64,000 nucleotides of DNA from Hymenobacter properus. GTDB taxonomy: Bacteria > Bacteroidota > Bacteroidia > Cytophagales > Hymenobacteraceae. The position numbers were made by a program, and so were the translations under genes. Numbering within the stretch: position 1 is the first letter of the stretch; every line of letters begins with the position of its first letter. Below the pieces are notes generated by a model that saw nothing but the letters and a program-made list of their open reading frames with translations, was not told where the DNA came from and ran no database searches. Below, in pieces: positions 1 to 8,362 of the stretch. Location of the stretch: positions 1,054,001-1,118,000 of the forward strand of contig NZ_JADQDP010000003.1 of assembly GCF_015694735.1 (NCBI RefSeq). The letters are read 5' to 3'.

Positions 1-586
1 TACTTATTGATGATAAAAAAATCCTTTCCGATGGTATATATGCCGGATTGGTTTGAAGAAAAAGCTTAGCAAAAACTAGCTTAATAATTTCATTGCTAGT
101 GTCGTCAACTAGGTTGTCTACAAGAGACCTTACGTCTTCCATAAGCTTTTCAGCTGCGTCAGATGCAAGGCTGTCCTCGCGTGATGCGATTTTGCCGGCT
201 TGACGAACTGTTTGCAAAAGCTTAGGCATTTTAGCTTTTGAATGCTCAACAAACCCTTTAGCAGCTTCTTTGGTCTGATATCTTATAAGCTGCCTTGTCT
301 TTTGGTTGAAAGTGATGCGCTTGCCAGTAACTTTTACACCTTGTTCACCGCGTTGCGATGATAATTCACTCGCTCTACTAAGAAAATTTGTTAATCCATA
401 ATAATCAAGAAAAGGGGCTATTCCCTCTGACGAAGTATAAAATTCGACATCCCTAAAAATCGCAGACAGCTTCGCCAGCGTGCTCTTCCCGCCGCCCGTT
501 GGGCCAATGAAAACCGTGACGCGCTTGAAGTCTACCGTGGCGTCTTTGATGGGGCCAAAATTCTTGACCATTAGCTGCTCGTTCAT
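1..586 (-). CDS. AAA family ATPase, 5' part (runs off left edge)
   Basis: The minus strand is open from an ATG at 586 to base 1 without a stop (195 codons visible). The N-terminus reads as an SMC/ABC-like AAA ATPase: residues 1-20 include MVKNFGPIKDATVDF, and a Walker A motif GPTGGGKST follows at about residues 27-35. The last visible residues contain YIPSERIF, a motif seen in AAA_15/AAA_21-type ATPases. The middle, about residues 70-160, is charged and probably helical. Base composition is much richer in A/T than the genes that follow, which suggests horizontal acquisition. Proteins of this type are often found in defence or toxin-like modules, but the partner gene would lie outside the window, so no function is assigned. 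Confidence 0.75.
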   Translation of the reverse strand, partial: MNEQLMVKNFGPIKDATVDFKRVTVFIGPTGGGKSTLAKLSAIFRDVEFYTSSEGIAPFLDYYGLTNFLSRASELSSQRGEQGVKVTGKRITFNQKTRQLIRYQTKEAAKGFVEHSKAKMPKLLQTVRQAGKIASREDSLASDAAEKLMEDVRSLVDNLVDDTSNEIIKLVFAKLFLQTNPAYIPSERIFLSSIS

Positions 587-760
587 AACCTGCTTAACAA
601 GGGGAGGGGCCCAAAAGTAACACGCGGCGGCCCCCGTGGCTGGGTGTTTCCATGGCGACATGGCGCGCCGCCAAAACCATTTGCCGGCGTGGGCTGTCTT
701 CTCCTGCGCCCGCGGCGGCTCTGCTCGGTTGTGGCGCGCTTCGCTTTTAACCCCGAATTT

Positions 761-1609
761 ATGTCAACCTACAATCCCACTTTCACCCTCGGCGACCTGA
801 CCGTGAACCGCCTCGGCTACGGCGCTATGCGCATCACCGGTGATGGCATCTGGGGCCCGCCCCGCGACCATGCCGAATCTATTCGCGTACTGAAGCGTGC
901 CGTGGAGCTCGGTGTCAACTTCATCGACACGGCCGACAGCTACGGGCCCAATGTGTCGGAGGAGCTGATTGCGGAGGCCTTGCACCCATATGCGAACGGC
1001 CTCGTCATCGGCACCAAGGGCGGGCTGCTGCGTACTGGTCCTAACGAGTGGCCGATTGATTCCAGCCCTGAGCACCTCGAAGAAGCCCTGCACGGAAGCC
1101 TCAAGCGGCTAAAGCTGGAGCAAATTGACCTCTACCAGCTGCACCGCGTCGACCCCAAAGTACCGTTTGAGCAGACGCTGGAGTTTCTGCAGCGCGCCCA
1201 GCAGCAAGGCCTCATTAAGCACATTGGCCTGTCGGAGGTTAGCGTCGAGCAGATTAAGAAAGCCCAGGAATACGTGAAAATCGTGTCGGTGCAGAACATG
1301 TACAGCGTCGACAACCGCAAGTGGGAGGCCGAGCTGACCTACACCCGCGAGCAGGGCATGGCCTTCATCCCGTGGTATCCGCTGGCTGGCGGCAATGCCC
1401 AGGCACTGGCCGCCCTCGAAGCTACGGCCAAGAAGCACGGCGCCACTACCCAGCAAATTGCCCTGAGCTGGCTGCTACACCACTCGCCCAACATCCTGCT
1501 TATCCCCGGCACGTCGAAGGTGAAGCACTTGGAAGAGAATATGAAAACCGCCGACGTTCAGCTATCGGCTGAGGATATGGCGGTACTTGATGCCATCAGT
1601 CCCGCATAA
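761..1609 (+). CDS. Aldo/keto reductase
   Basis: This 282-residue protein reads as an NADPH-dependent aldo/keto reductase, a cytosolic TIM-barrel oxidoreductase of carbonyl compounds. The expected catalytic tetrad is visible: Asp and Tyr in DTADSYG, Lys in IGTKGG and His in YQLHRVD. The C-terminal cofactor-binding stretch LIPGTSKVKHLEEN is also present. The ATG at 761 is preferred because the family N-terminus (TFTLGDLTVNRLGYGAMRITG) starts just after it; the 39 residues encoded upstream in frame look like non-coding sequence. A strong terminator follows directly, so the gene is probably monocistronic. The substrate cannot be told from sequence. Confidence 0.9.
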   Translation: MSTYNPTFTLGDLTVNRLGYGAMRITGDGIWGPPRDHAESIRVLKRAVELGVNFIDTADSYGPNVSEELIAEALHPYANGLVIGTKGGLLRTGPNEWPIDSSPEHLEEALHGSLKRLKLEQIDLYQLHRVDPKVPFEQTLEFLQRAQQQGLIKHIGLSEVSVEQIKKAQEYVKIVSVQNMYSVDNRKWEAELTYTREQGMAFIPWYPLAGGNAQALAALEATAKKHGATTQQIALSWLLHHSPNILLIPGTSKVKHLEENMKTADVQLSAEDMAVLDAISPA

Positions 1610-1632
1610 GTATCTGCTTTGCATAGTCAATT

Positions 1633-1667
1633 AAAAAGCCCCCAACTACGGTTGGGGGCTTTTTTTG
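1633..1667 (+). terminator. Rho-independent terminator after the aldo/keto reductase
   Basis: A GC-rich stem (AAGCCCCCAAC / GTTGGGGGCTT, 3-base loop) is followed by a run of seven T. It lies 24 bases after the stop codon. The A-run before the stem means it could also act on the other strand. Confidence 0.9.
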
Positions 1668-1979
1668 ATGTACCCACATGGCATAAGCAGGCCAGAACAA
1701 CTGGTTCTACCGGCCCTTTTTCAAACTATAAAACTCGGGCGTAATAGCAATTTGAAAACGAACAACCGTTAGCTTATTAATATGATTTATTATATAAAAC
1801 AGCGGGTGGGAATTGGGCCTTTCAAGAGCTGTATATTTTATAGAAAGTTAATATAATCCAAATTAATAGTTAATTTGCCATTGAAAAATAAAAATTATCA
1901 TATTGATTAAAAACCTTCGTAACTTTGTAGTGTCTTCAAGTAAATTGTATTTATACCTACGCTTTAAACTAGATTTACG
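1668..1979. other. AT-rich intergenic region
   Basis: About 310 bases with no convincing gene, clearly richer in A/T than the flanking genes. It holds a candidate -7 box close to the next gene. I see no repeat element of the classes found elsewhere in this window. Confidence 0.6.
1920..1927 (+). promoter_or_regulatory. Candidate -7 promoter box TAACTTTG
   Basis: The octamer matches the Bacteroidota -7 consensus TAnnTTTG and lies 52 bases before the ATG of the secreted protein. No TTG stands at the usual 19-21 base spacing (the nearest, at 1903, is 14 bases away), so this is a partial match. Confidence 0.4.
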
Positions 1980-4181
1980 ATGAAAAAACTATTTACCTTG
2001 CTGGGCTGCCTCAGCTTTTTCCTGCAGCTTGTGCCGCTAGCCAGCTACGGACAGTGCGCCAATCAAATTACAGTCAACTATTACAACAACGGAGTGTTGA
2101 CTTCGCAGACCATCAACAATGGTCAGAGCGGCACCGGCGCCAGCGTGTGTCCCACGGCCGGCGCGCAATACACATTCAACGGCAGCTCTACAAGTAATGC
2201 GGTGCTGACCTGGGCTAGGGTTATTACCCACGGGGCTACTCCGGGCGCCGACGTGGTGGAGATTATCAACTCGGCGCCGCTTACGGCGGGCAACACGCTT
2301 AGCACCACGGTGTCGTTTACGACGGCTACCGAGTACCGCCTCGAATCTGATGCCAATGCTTACGGCGGCTGCAACAAGGACGGGTTTGTGTACTTCACCT
2401 TCACGCCGGCCCTGTCGCTGTCTTCGTCGGGCACGAGCAGCACTACGGGCGTGTGCGCTGGCTCCAGTGTCACCCTCACGGCCTCGGGCGCCAGCAGCGG
2501 CGGCTACACCTGGAAAGCCAACGGCGTGACCGTACCCGGTCAAAACAGTGCTACACTCTCAGTGACGCCTGCGGTTACCACTACCTATACGGTGGAAGCA
2601 ACTACTTCCTGCGGCCAGAGCTCGCAGCAGATTACCATTCCGGTGAAAGACGTGACGATTGCGCCAGCCGCTCCGGCTATTTGCCCCAGCCAATCCACTA
2701 CGCTTACGGCCAGCTACAGCGGTACCAGCGCTACCTATCAGTGGTTCATAAAAGGCGATGCCACGGTCCGTTCTACCGGCAGCTCCCTCACCGTGACGCC
2801 CGCCACCACGACTACCTACCAGGTGGTGGCCACTACGGCCGACTGCAACACCATTACCCGCGATGTAACCGTGACCGTGGGCCCGCAGAAGATTAGCGTA
2901 TCGACTGGTCCTTCGGCAGCTATTTGCCCTGGCGGTTCCGTTCCCCTCACGGCTACTTCGGACAACCCCGGCGCTACTTTCACTTGGTCGCCGAACACGG
3001 GATTGAACACCACCACGGGCGCCACCGTGACGGCCAGCCCCACTGCCAACACCACCTACACCGTGACGGCCACCACCCCTTGCGGCGCTACCGCCACCAG
3101 CCAGGTGACGGTGAGCATTGTGTCGCCCACCTTCGCCGTTACGCCCAGCACCCCCAGCACCTGCGCCGGCGACGCCGTTACGCTAACGGCCAGCTCGGGC
3201 GGCATTACCAACACGACCTACAAGTGGTATAACACCACAAACCTGGGCACCCTGCTGTCCTCCTCGGCTACCTTTTCCCCAGCACCTGTTGCCAATACCA
3301 CCTACCGTGTTATTACCGCCACGCCCTGCGGCAATAACTCCCAGGACGTGACCGTGACGGTGAATGCCAAGCCCACTGTGTCGGTTTCGCCGACTTCTGC
3401 AACCACGGACCCGACTACTTCTACCACCCTGACGGCCAGCGGCAGCGGACCTTACGCTTGGACTGCCACCACTGGCGGCAACACTATTCCGCTGGCGGCT
3501 ACGACGGCCTCCATCACGGTATCGCCGAAGTACACTACCACCTACGCCGTAACGACCACCAACGCCGCCGGCTGCTCGGCCACGGCTCAAGCCCTCGTTA
3601 CCGTTAGCCGCCCGCTGCCCGTGACGCTGGTGAGCTTTGAGGCCGCCTGGGCCGGCAAGACGCCGGTGCTCACCTGGGCCACGGCTTCGGAAAAGAACAG
3701 CGCCTACTTCGACATTGAGCGCAGCTTCAACGGCGAAGGCTTTGAAGCGGTGGGCCGCGTGACGGCTGCCGGCAATGCTAACGCCCGCATCAACTACCAG
3801 TTTGCCGACCAGAGCCTGCGCCTGCCGGCCGCCGGCCAGGTGTACTACCGTCTGAACCAGGTGGACGTGACGGGTGAGCGCACTTACTCGCCTGTGCAGA
3901 CCCTGACCACGGCCAAAGAAGGCGCTGCTTTCGAAGCCACGGCCTACCCCAACCCCTTCGATTCGAAAGTTGCCGTGCAACTCTTCACGCCCCAGGCCGG
4001 CGACGTTGCGCTCACGCTGCACAACCTGATGGGCCAAACGGTGCTCACCCACACCCTGACTGCCACGCCGGGCACCCAGGAAGTGGTGCTGCCGCTGGCC
4101 GACCGCCTGCCTGCCGGCATCTACTACCTGACCGTGCGCCAAGGCAACACGCAGCAAGTCCTGCGTTTGAGCCACCGCTAG
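1980..4181 (+). CDS. Secreted Ig-like repeat protein with T9SS type A sorting domain
   Basis: This 733-residue protein starts with a signal peptide (MKKLFTLLGCLSFF... ending near ASYGQ). Residues of about 150-540 are a series of Thr/Ser-rich beta-sandwich repeats of roughly 75-90 residues, each ending in a TTTYTVTA-like strand, as in PKD/Ig-like adhesin repeats. At about 545-645 is an FN3-like module (PVTLVSFEA ... YRLNQVD) commonly found before sorting domains. The last 80 residues contain AYPNPF and end with GIYYLTVRQG, the pattern of a T9SS type A C-terminal domain. The protein should be exported and attached to the cell surface or released. No enzymatic domain is visible; an adhesive or structural role is inference. 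Confidence 0.85.
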   Translation: MKKLFTLLGCLSFFLQLVPLASYGQCANQITVNYYNNGVLTSQTINNGQSGTGASVCPTAGAQYTFNGSSTSNAVLTWARVITHGATPGADVVEIINSAPLTAGNTLSTTVSFTTATEYRLESDANAYGGCNKDGFVYFTFTPALSLSSSGTSSTTGVCAGSSVTLTASGASSGGYTWKANGVTVPGQNSATLSVTPAVTTTYTVEATTSCGQSSQQITIPVKDVTIAPAAPAICPSQSTTLTASYSGTSATYQWFIKGDATVRSTGSSLTVTPATTTTYQVVATTADCNTITRDVTVTVGPQKISVSTGPSAAICPGGSVPLTATSDNPGATFTWSPNTGLNTTTGATVTASPTANTTYTVTATTPCGATATSQVTVSIVSPTFAVTPSTPSTCAGDAVTLTASSGGITNTTYKWYNTTNLGTLLSSSATFSPAPVANTTYRVITATPCGNNSQDVTVTVNAKPTVSVSPTSATTDPTTSTTLTASGSGPYAWTATTGGNTIPLAATTASITVSPKYTTTYAVTTTNAAGCSATAQALVTVSRPLPVTLVSFEAAWAGKTPVLTWATASEKNSAYFDIERSFNGEGFEAVGRVTAAGNANARINYQFADQSLRLPAAGQVYYRLNQVDVTGERTYSPVQTLTTAKEGAAFEATAYPNPFDSKVAVQLFTPQAGDVALTLHNLMGQTVLTHTLTATPGTQEVVLPLADRLPAGIYYLTVRQGNTQQVLRLSHR

Positions 4182-4224
4182 CCGCTGGCGGCGCTCAGGC
4201 AGCGCTGCAGTGAAGCATCGATTG

Positions 4225-4258
4225 AAAAGCCCAGTGCCGGAAACGGTGCTGGGCTTTT
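4225..4258 (+). terminator. Terminator hairpin after the T9SS protein
   Basis: The stem AAAAGCCCAG / CTGGGCTTTT encloses a shorter imperfect GC stem and a GAAA loop, and ends in TTTTGCTTTTA. It lies 43 bases after the stop codon. Confidence 0.75.
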
Positions 4259-4346
4259 GCTTTTAGGGCAGGAGCGAAGGCACCAACGCGGCACCGACTG
4301 CTAGTTAAAGATTATGGCTTTCTAATGTTTTTGCAGGCTATACCGC

Positions 4347-4376
4347 TTGCTTCGCACAATCGATTGTGTAGATTTG
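4347..4376 (+). promoter_or_regulatory. Bacteroidota-type promoter of the mutarotase gene
   Basis: TTG at 4347-4349 and TAGATTTG at 4369-4376 are 19 bases apart. This is the arrangement known for the Bacteroidota primary sigma factor (-33 TTG, -7 TAnnTTTG). Transcription would start near 4383, leaving a leader of about 40 bases before the ATG at 4421. Confidence 0.7.
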
Positions 4377-4420
4377 TGCACCTTGATTTCCCACCGCACA
4401 AACTTTTTCAACTCGCCTAT

Positions 4421-5623
4421 ATGATTTCACTTCGCCGTTCCGGGCTGCTGGCCGTAACATTGCCCGGCCTGCTGTTGCTGGCCGCCTGCGGCAATAACCC
4501 CTCCGCTGAGCAAACCTCCACTTCAGCGGCGTCGGCCCCGGCCGATACTGCCCAAACGAAATCCACTGCCATGCCCACCTCCGCCTCCTTCGGCAAAACC
4601 ACCGACGGCACCGAAGTGCAACTTTATACCCTTACCAACGCCAACGGCGTGAAGGCCACCATCACCAACTACGGCGGCACGCTCACCAGCCTGCTCGTGC
4701 CCGACAAGGATGGCAAGCTGGGCGATGTCATCCTGGGTTTCGATAATGTGAGCGGCTACCAGAGCCCCGAGTTTCTGAAAGCCGGTCCCTACTTCGGTGC
4801 GCTGATTGGGCGCTACGGCAACCGCATCAAGGGCGGCAAATTCACCTTAGAAGGCAAAGAATATAACCTGGCCAAAAACAACGGCCCAAACTCGCTGCAC
4901 GGCGGACTCAAAGGCTTCGACAAAGTGGTGTGGCAGGCCGAGCCCGGCAGCAGCGCCGACGGCCAGAGTCTCAAACTCACCTACGTGAGCAAGGACGGCG
5001 AGGAAGGCTACCCCGGCACCCTGAACGTGGCCGTGGTATACACCCTCACGGCCGACAACGCCTTGAAAATTGATTACACCGCCACCACCGATAAGGCCAC
5101 CGTCGTCAACCTGACGAACCACGCCTACTTCAACCTGAACCACGGCGCCGGCAAAGATGTGCTGAACCACGAGGTGACCCTGCCCGCCGACCGCTACACC
5201 GTGGTGGACGCCACCCTGATTCCGACCGGAGAACTGCGTCCGGTGAAGGGCACGCCCTTCGACTTCACCACGCCCCACGCCATCGGGGAGCGCATCGCGC
5301 AAGTGCCCGGCGGCTACGACCACAACTGGGTGCTGAACACCGCCACCGGCGAGCACGCCGCAGCCACCGTGTACGACCCCGCCACCGGCCGCACTCTGGA
5401 AGTAACCACCGACCAGCCCGGCATCCAGTTCTACACCGGCAACTTCCTCGACGGCACCCTGAAGGGCAAGGGCGGCACCGTGTACGGCAAGCACGCCGGC
5501 TTCTGCCTCGAAACTCAGCACTTCCCCGACTCGCCCAACCAGCCCAAGTTCCCCAGCACCGAGCTGAAGCCGGGCGAGACCTACCACACCGTGAGTACCT
5601 ACAAGTTCGGGGTGCGGAAGTAA
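4421..5623 (+). CDS. galM: Aldose 1-epimerase (mutarotase), lipoprotein
   Basis: This 400-residue protein interconverts alpha and beta anomers of aldoses. Family signatures are GxLTSLLVPDKDG near the start of the domain, GRYGNRI, the His-containing NHAYFNL, and the C-terminal LETQHFPDSPN with the catalytic Glu region. The ATG at 4421 gives a lipoprotein signal (LLLLAACGNN, Cys at about residue 23), so the enzyme is probably anchored in the periplasm. The upstream in-frame ATG at 4325 would precede the promoter and is rejected. Its place ahead of araB and araD suggests it prepares arabinose released outside the cytoplasm, although the family usually acts on glucose or galactose. Confidence 0.9.
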   Translation: MISLRRSGLLAVTLPGLLLLAACGNNPSAEQTSTSAASAPADTAQTKSTAMPTSASFGKTTDGTEVQLYTLTNANGVKATITNYGGTLTSLLVPDKDGKLGDVILGFDNVSGYQSPEFLKAGPYFGALIGRYGNRIKGGKFTLEGKEYNLAKNNGPNSLHGGLKGFDKVVWQAEPGSSADGQSLKLTYVSKDGEEGYPGTLNVAVVYTLTADNALKIDYTATTDKATVVNLTNHAYFNLNHGAGKDVLNHEVTLPADRYTVVDATLIPTGELRPVKGTPFDFTTPHAIGERIAQVPGGYDHNWVLNTATGEHAAATVYDPATGRTLEVTTDQPGIQFYTGNFLDGTLKGKGGTVYGKHAGFCLETQHFPDSPNQPKFPSTELKPGETYHTVSTYKFGVRK

Positions 5624-5632
5624 GACTTTGTC

Positions 5633-5788
5633 TGTCATTGCGAGCGCAGCGAAGCAATCCGTCCTGTTTTCAGCGACCAGCCTTCTATTGTGGTAAAGCC
5701 CTAATTCCACACAGCGTCTAGGGCTTTGTCGCAAAAGCACGTGTCTGGTTTTGACAGGACGGATTGCTTCGCTGCGCTCGCCATGACA
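5633..5788 (-). repeat. Palindromic element, class A, copy 1
   Basis: The ends are inverted copies of TGTCATTGCGAGCGCAGC followed by AATCCGTCCTG, with one mismatch near the right end. Inside is a second hairpin (AAGCCCTA / TAGGGCTT). Read on the minus strand, the interior lines up with the copies at 21094 and 55164: GTCAAAACCAGACACG, then the hairpin, then CACAA and GGTCGC. It fills the gap between galM and araB. Confidence 0.85.
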
Positions 5789-5812
5789 ATTAACTATTAA
5801 TTCAATACCCCC

Positions 5813-7540
5813 GTGGACCAACCCACCACCCCCGCCTACGTCATCGGCGTCGACTACGGCACCGACTCGGTGCGCGCCGTGCTCATCGATGCCCGCACTG
5901 GCGCCGAAAAGGCCCAGGCTGTGCACCCTTACACGCGCTGGAAAACTTTGCAGTACTGCAACCCGGCCAAAAACCAGTTCCGCCAGCACCCGCTCGACTA
6001 CATCGAGGGGCTGGAAGGCGTGGTGCGCCGCGTGGCCCAGGCCGTGCCCGCCGACCAGATAAAAGGTCTGGCTGTGGATACCACCGGCAGCACGCCCGGC
6101 CCGGTGAATGCTGAGGGCGTAGCCCTGGGTTTGCTACCTGAGTTTGCCGAGAACCCCAACGCCCAGTTCGTGCTTTGGAAAGACCACACGGCCCTGGCCG
6201 AGGCGGCCGAAATCAACCACAAGGCGCGCACCTGGGGCGGCGAGGACTACACCAAGTTTGAGGGCGGTATCTATTCCTCGGAGTGGTTTTGGGCGAAAAT
6301 AGCCCACGTGGTGCGTGAGGATGACGCCGTGGCCCAGGCCGCGCACTCCTGGATGGAGCACTGCGACTGGATAACATTGCTGCTCACCGGCGGCGAACTG
6401 GCCAGCTTCAAGCGCAGCCGCTGCGCCGCCGGGCACAAGGCCATGTGGCACGAGAGCTGGGGCGGCTTGCCGTCGGAGGAGTTTCTGGTGCACCTCGAAC
6501 CAAAACTGGCCGGTTTACGCAATCGATTATTCACCGAAACCTACACCGCCGATGAGGTGGCCGGCCATCTTTCCGCAGAGTGGGCCCAGCGCCTTGGTTT
6601 GAGCACCGATACAGTGGTAGCAGTGGGCTCGTTCGATGCCCATGCGGGCGCGGTGGCGGGCGAAATCGAAGCCTACTCGATGGTGAAGGTGATGGGCACG
6701 AGCACCTGCGACATCGTGGTAGCGCCTTTTGCTGAAGTAGGCGACCACCTCGTGGCCGGCATCTGCGGGCAGGTGGATGGCTCCGTGATTCCGGGCATGC
6801 TGGGACTGGAAGCCGGGCAGTCGGCCTTCGGCGACTTGCTGGCCTGGTTCCGGCAGATGCTGGAGTGGCCCTTGCAACAGGTGCTGCCGCACTCCAAGGT
6901 GCTCACGCCGGAGCTGCAGGCGGCCCTGCGTGAAGAAATGAGTAACACGTTGCTGGTAAAGCTCAGCGAAGCCGCCGCTGCCGTCAACCCCGAAGAGTCA
7001 CACGTGCTGGCCCTGGACTGGGTGAACGGCCGCCGCACACCCGATGCCAACCAGGCCCTGAAAGGCGCCCTTATGAACCTGACCATGGGCACAAGCGCCC
7101 CCCAGGTGTTCCGGGCGCTGGTGGAGGCCATCTGCTACGGCTCGAAGCAGATTGTGGAGCGGTTTGAGGAGGAAGGCATTGCCATTAAGCAAGTCATCGG
7201 CATCGGCGGCGTGGCCAAGAAGTCGCAGTTCGTGATGCAGACGCTGGCCGACGTGCTCGACCGGCCCATCCGCATTGCGGTGTCGGAGCAGGCACCGGCA
7301 CTGGGCGCGGCCATGTACGCGGCCGTGGCCGCCGGCCTGCACGCCGACGTGCTGTCGGCCCAAAAGGCCATGGGCAACGGCTTTGCCGAAACCTACACGC
7401 CCAACCCCGCCCGCGTGGCCGACTACGCGGCCCGCTACGCGCAGTACCAGGCCTTCGGCAAGTACGTGGAGGCCGCCACCGTGGGCCAGCCCGACGAGCC
7501 CGTTATGGAAACCGAAACGCCCGCCATCACCACCGCATGA
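5813..7540 (+). CDS. araB: Ribulokinase
   Basis: This 575-residue FGGY-family kinase phosphorylates L-ribulose to L-ribulose-5-phosphate with ATP in the cytosol. The N-terminal ATPase motif is VIGVDYGTDSVRAVLID, and the C-terminal half carries the GIGGVAKKSQFVMQ and LGAAMYAAVAAG motifs typical of ribulokinase. The length fits the family. The start is a GTG at 5813; no ATG fits in the short gap after the palindromic element. The stop overlaps the start of araD by four bases (ATGA), so the two are translationally coupled. Confidence 0.95.
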   Translation: MDQPTTPAYVIGVDYGTDSVRAVLIDARTGAEKAQAVHPYTRWKTLQYCNPAKNQFRQHPLDYIEGLEGVVRRVAQAVPADQIKGLAVDTTGSTPGPVNAEGVALGLLPEFAENPNAQFVLWKDHTALAEAAEINHKARTWGGEDYTKFEGGIYSSEWFWAKIAHVVREDDAVAQAAHSWMEHCDWITLLLTGGELASFKRSRCAAGHKAMWHESWGGLPSEEFLVHLEPKLAGLRNRLFTETYTADEVAGHLSAEWAQRLGLSTDTVVAVGSFDAHAGAVAGEIEAYSMVKVMGTSTCDIVVAPFAEVGDHLVAGICGQVDGSVIPGMLGLEAGQSAFGDLLAWFRQMLEWPLQQVLPHSKVLTPELQAALREEMSNTLLVKLSEAAAAVNPEESHVLALDWVNGRRTPDANQALKGALMNLTMGTSAPQVFRALVEAICYGSKQIVERFEEEGIAIKQVIGIGGVAKKSQFVMQTLADVLDRPIRIAVSEQAPALGAAMYAAVAAGLHADVLSAQKAMGNGFAETYTPNPARVADYAARYAQYQAFGKYVEAATVGQPDEPVMETETPAITTA

Positions 7541-8238
7541 GCCAATACCAAGCCCTGAAACAGGCGTGCTACGACGCCAACATGCAACTGCCCAAGCTCG
7601 GGCTGGTGCTCTTTACCTTCGGTAACGCCAGCGTGGTGGACCGCGAAAAGCGCGTGTTCGCCATCAAGCCCAGCGGCGTGCCCTACGAGCTGCTGAAGCC
7701 GGAAGACATTGTCATTCTCGACTTCGCCAATAACGTGCTGGAAGGGGAGAAGCGGCCTTCTTCGGATACCAAGACCCACGCCGTGCTCTACAGCCATTGG
7801 GAGCACATCGGCGGCATCGTGCACACGCACAGCACCTATGCCACGGCCTGGGCCCAGGCCCAGCTCGACATTCCCATTCTGGGTACTACCCACGCCGACC
7901 ACCTCACCGTAGACATTCCGTGCGCCCCGCCCATGGACGACGCCATGATTGCCGGCGACTACGAGCACCAGACCGGCTGGCAAATCCTGAACGAGTTCCA
8001 GCGCCGGGGCCTCTCGCCCAGCGAAGTAGAAATGGTGCTGCTATCCAACCACGCCCCCTTCACCTGGGGAAAAAATGTGGAAAAAGCGGTGTACAACAGC
8101 GCTGTGCTCGAAGAGGTAGCCCGCATGGCCTACCTGAGCTGCACGTTGCGGCCGGAGGTGCCGCGCCTCAAGGATGCCCTCATCCGCAAGCACTACGAGC
8201 GCAAGCACGGCGCGAATTCTTACTACGGGCAGTCGTAG
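7537..8238 (+). CDS. araD: L-ribulose-5-phosphate 4-epimerase
   Basis: This 233-residue class II aldolase-fold enzyme converts L-ribulose-5-phosphate to D-xylulose-5-phosphate, which enters the pentose phosphate pathway. The metal-binding His pair is in HTHSTYATAW, and a further His in LSNHAPFTWG. Other signatures are FGNASVVDR near residue 28 and ILGTTHADH. The ATG overlaps the araB stop. The next gene, araA, is separated by a 33-bp-arm palindrome, so araA messenger levels may be set separately. Confidence 0.95.
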   Translation: MSQYQALKQACYDANMQLPKLGLVLFTFGNASVVDREKRVFAIKPSGVPYELLKPEDIVILDFANNVLEGEKRPSSDTKTHAVLYSHWEHIGGIVHTHSTYATAWAQAQLDIPILGTTHADHLTVDIPCAPPMDDAMIAGDYEHQTGWQILNEFQRRGLSPSEVEMVLLSNHAPFTWGKNVEKAVYNSAVLEEVARMAYLSCTLRPEVPRLKDALIRKHYERKHGANSYYGQS

Positions 8239-8244
8239 TCGGCC

Positions 8245-8344
8245 CGTCATGCAGAGCGCAGCGAAGCATCTCGCGTGCCACCACTAAATTCTTTTGATTG
8301 ATTTACTGCTGCACGCGAGATGCTTCGCTGCGCTCTGCATGACG
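8245..8344. repeat. Palindromic element, class B, copy 1
   Basis: Two perfect 33-base inverted arms begin CGTCATGCAGAGCGCAGCGA and are separated by a 34-base AT-rich loop. It occupies almost the whole araD-araA gap. Related copies lie at 19325 and, inside a gene, at 58569. Confidence 0.9.
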
Positions 8345-8362
8345 TTCTTTTTAGCCTGAAAC

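Noticed and set aside
5800..5812. LacI-type operator before araB
   Set aside because: I looked for a central-CG palindrome before araB, araA and galM and saw none that was convincing by eye.
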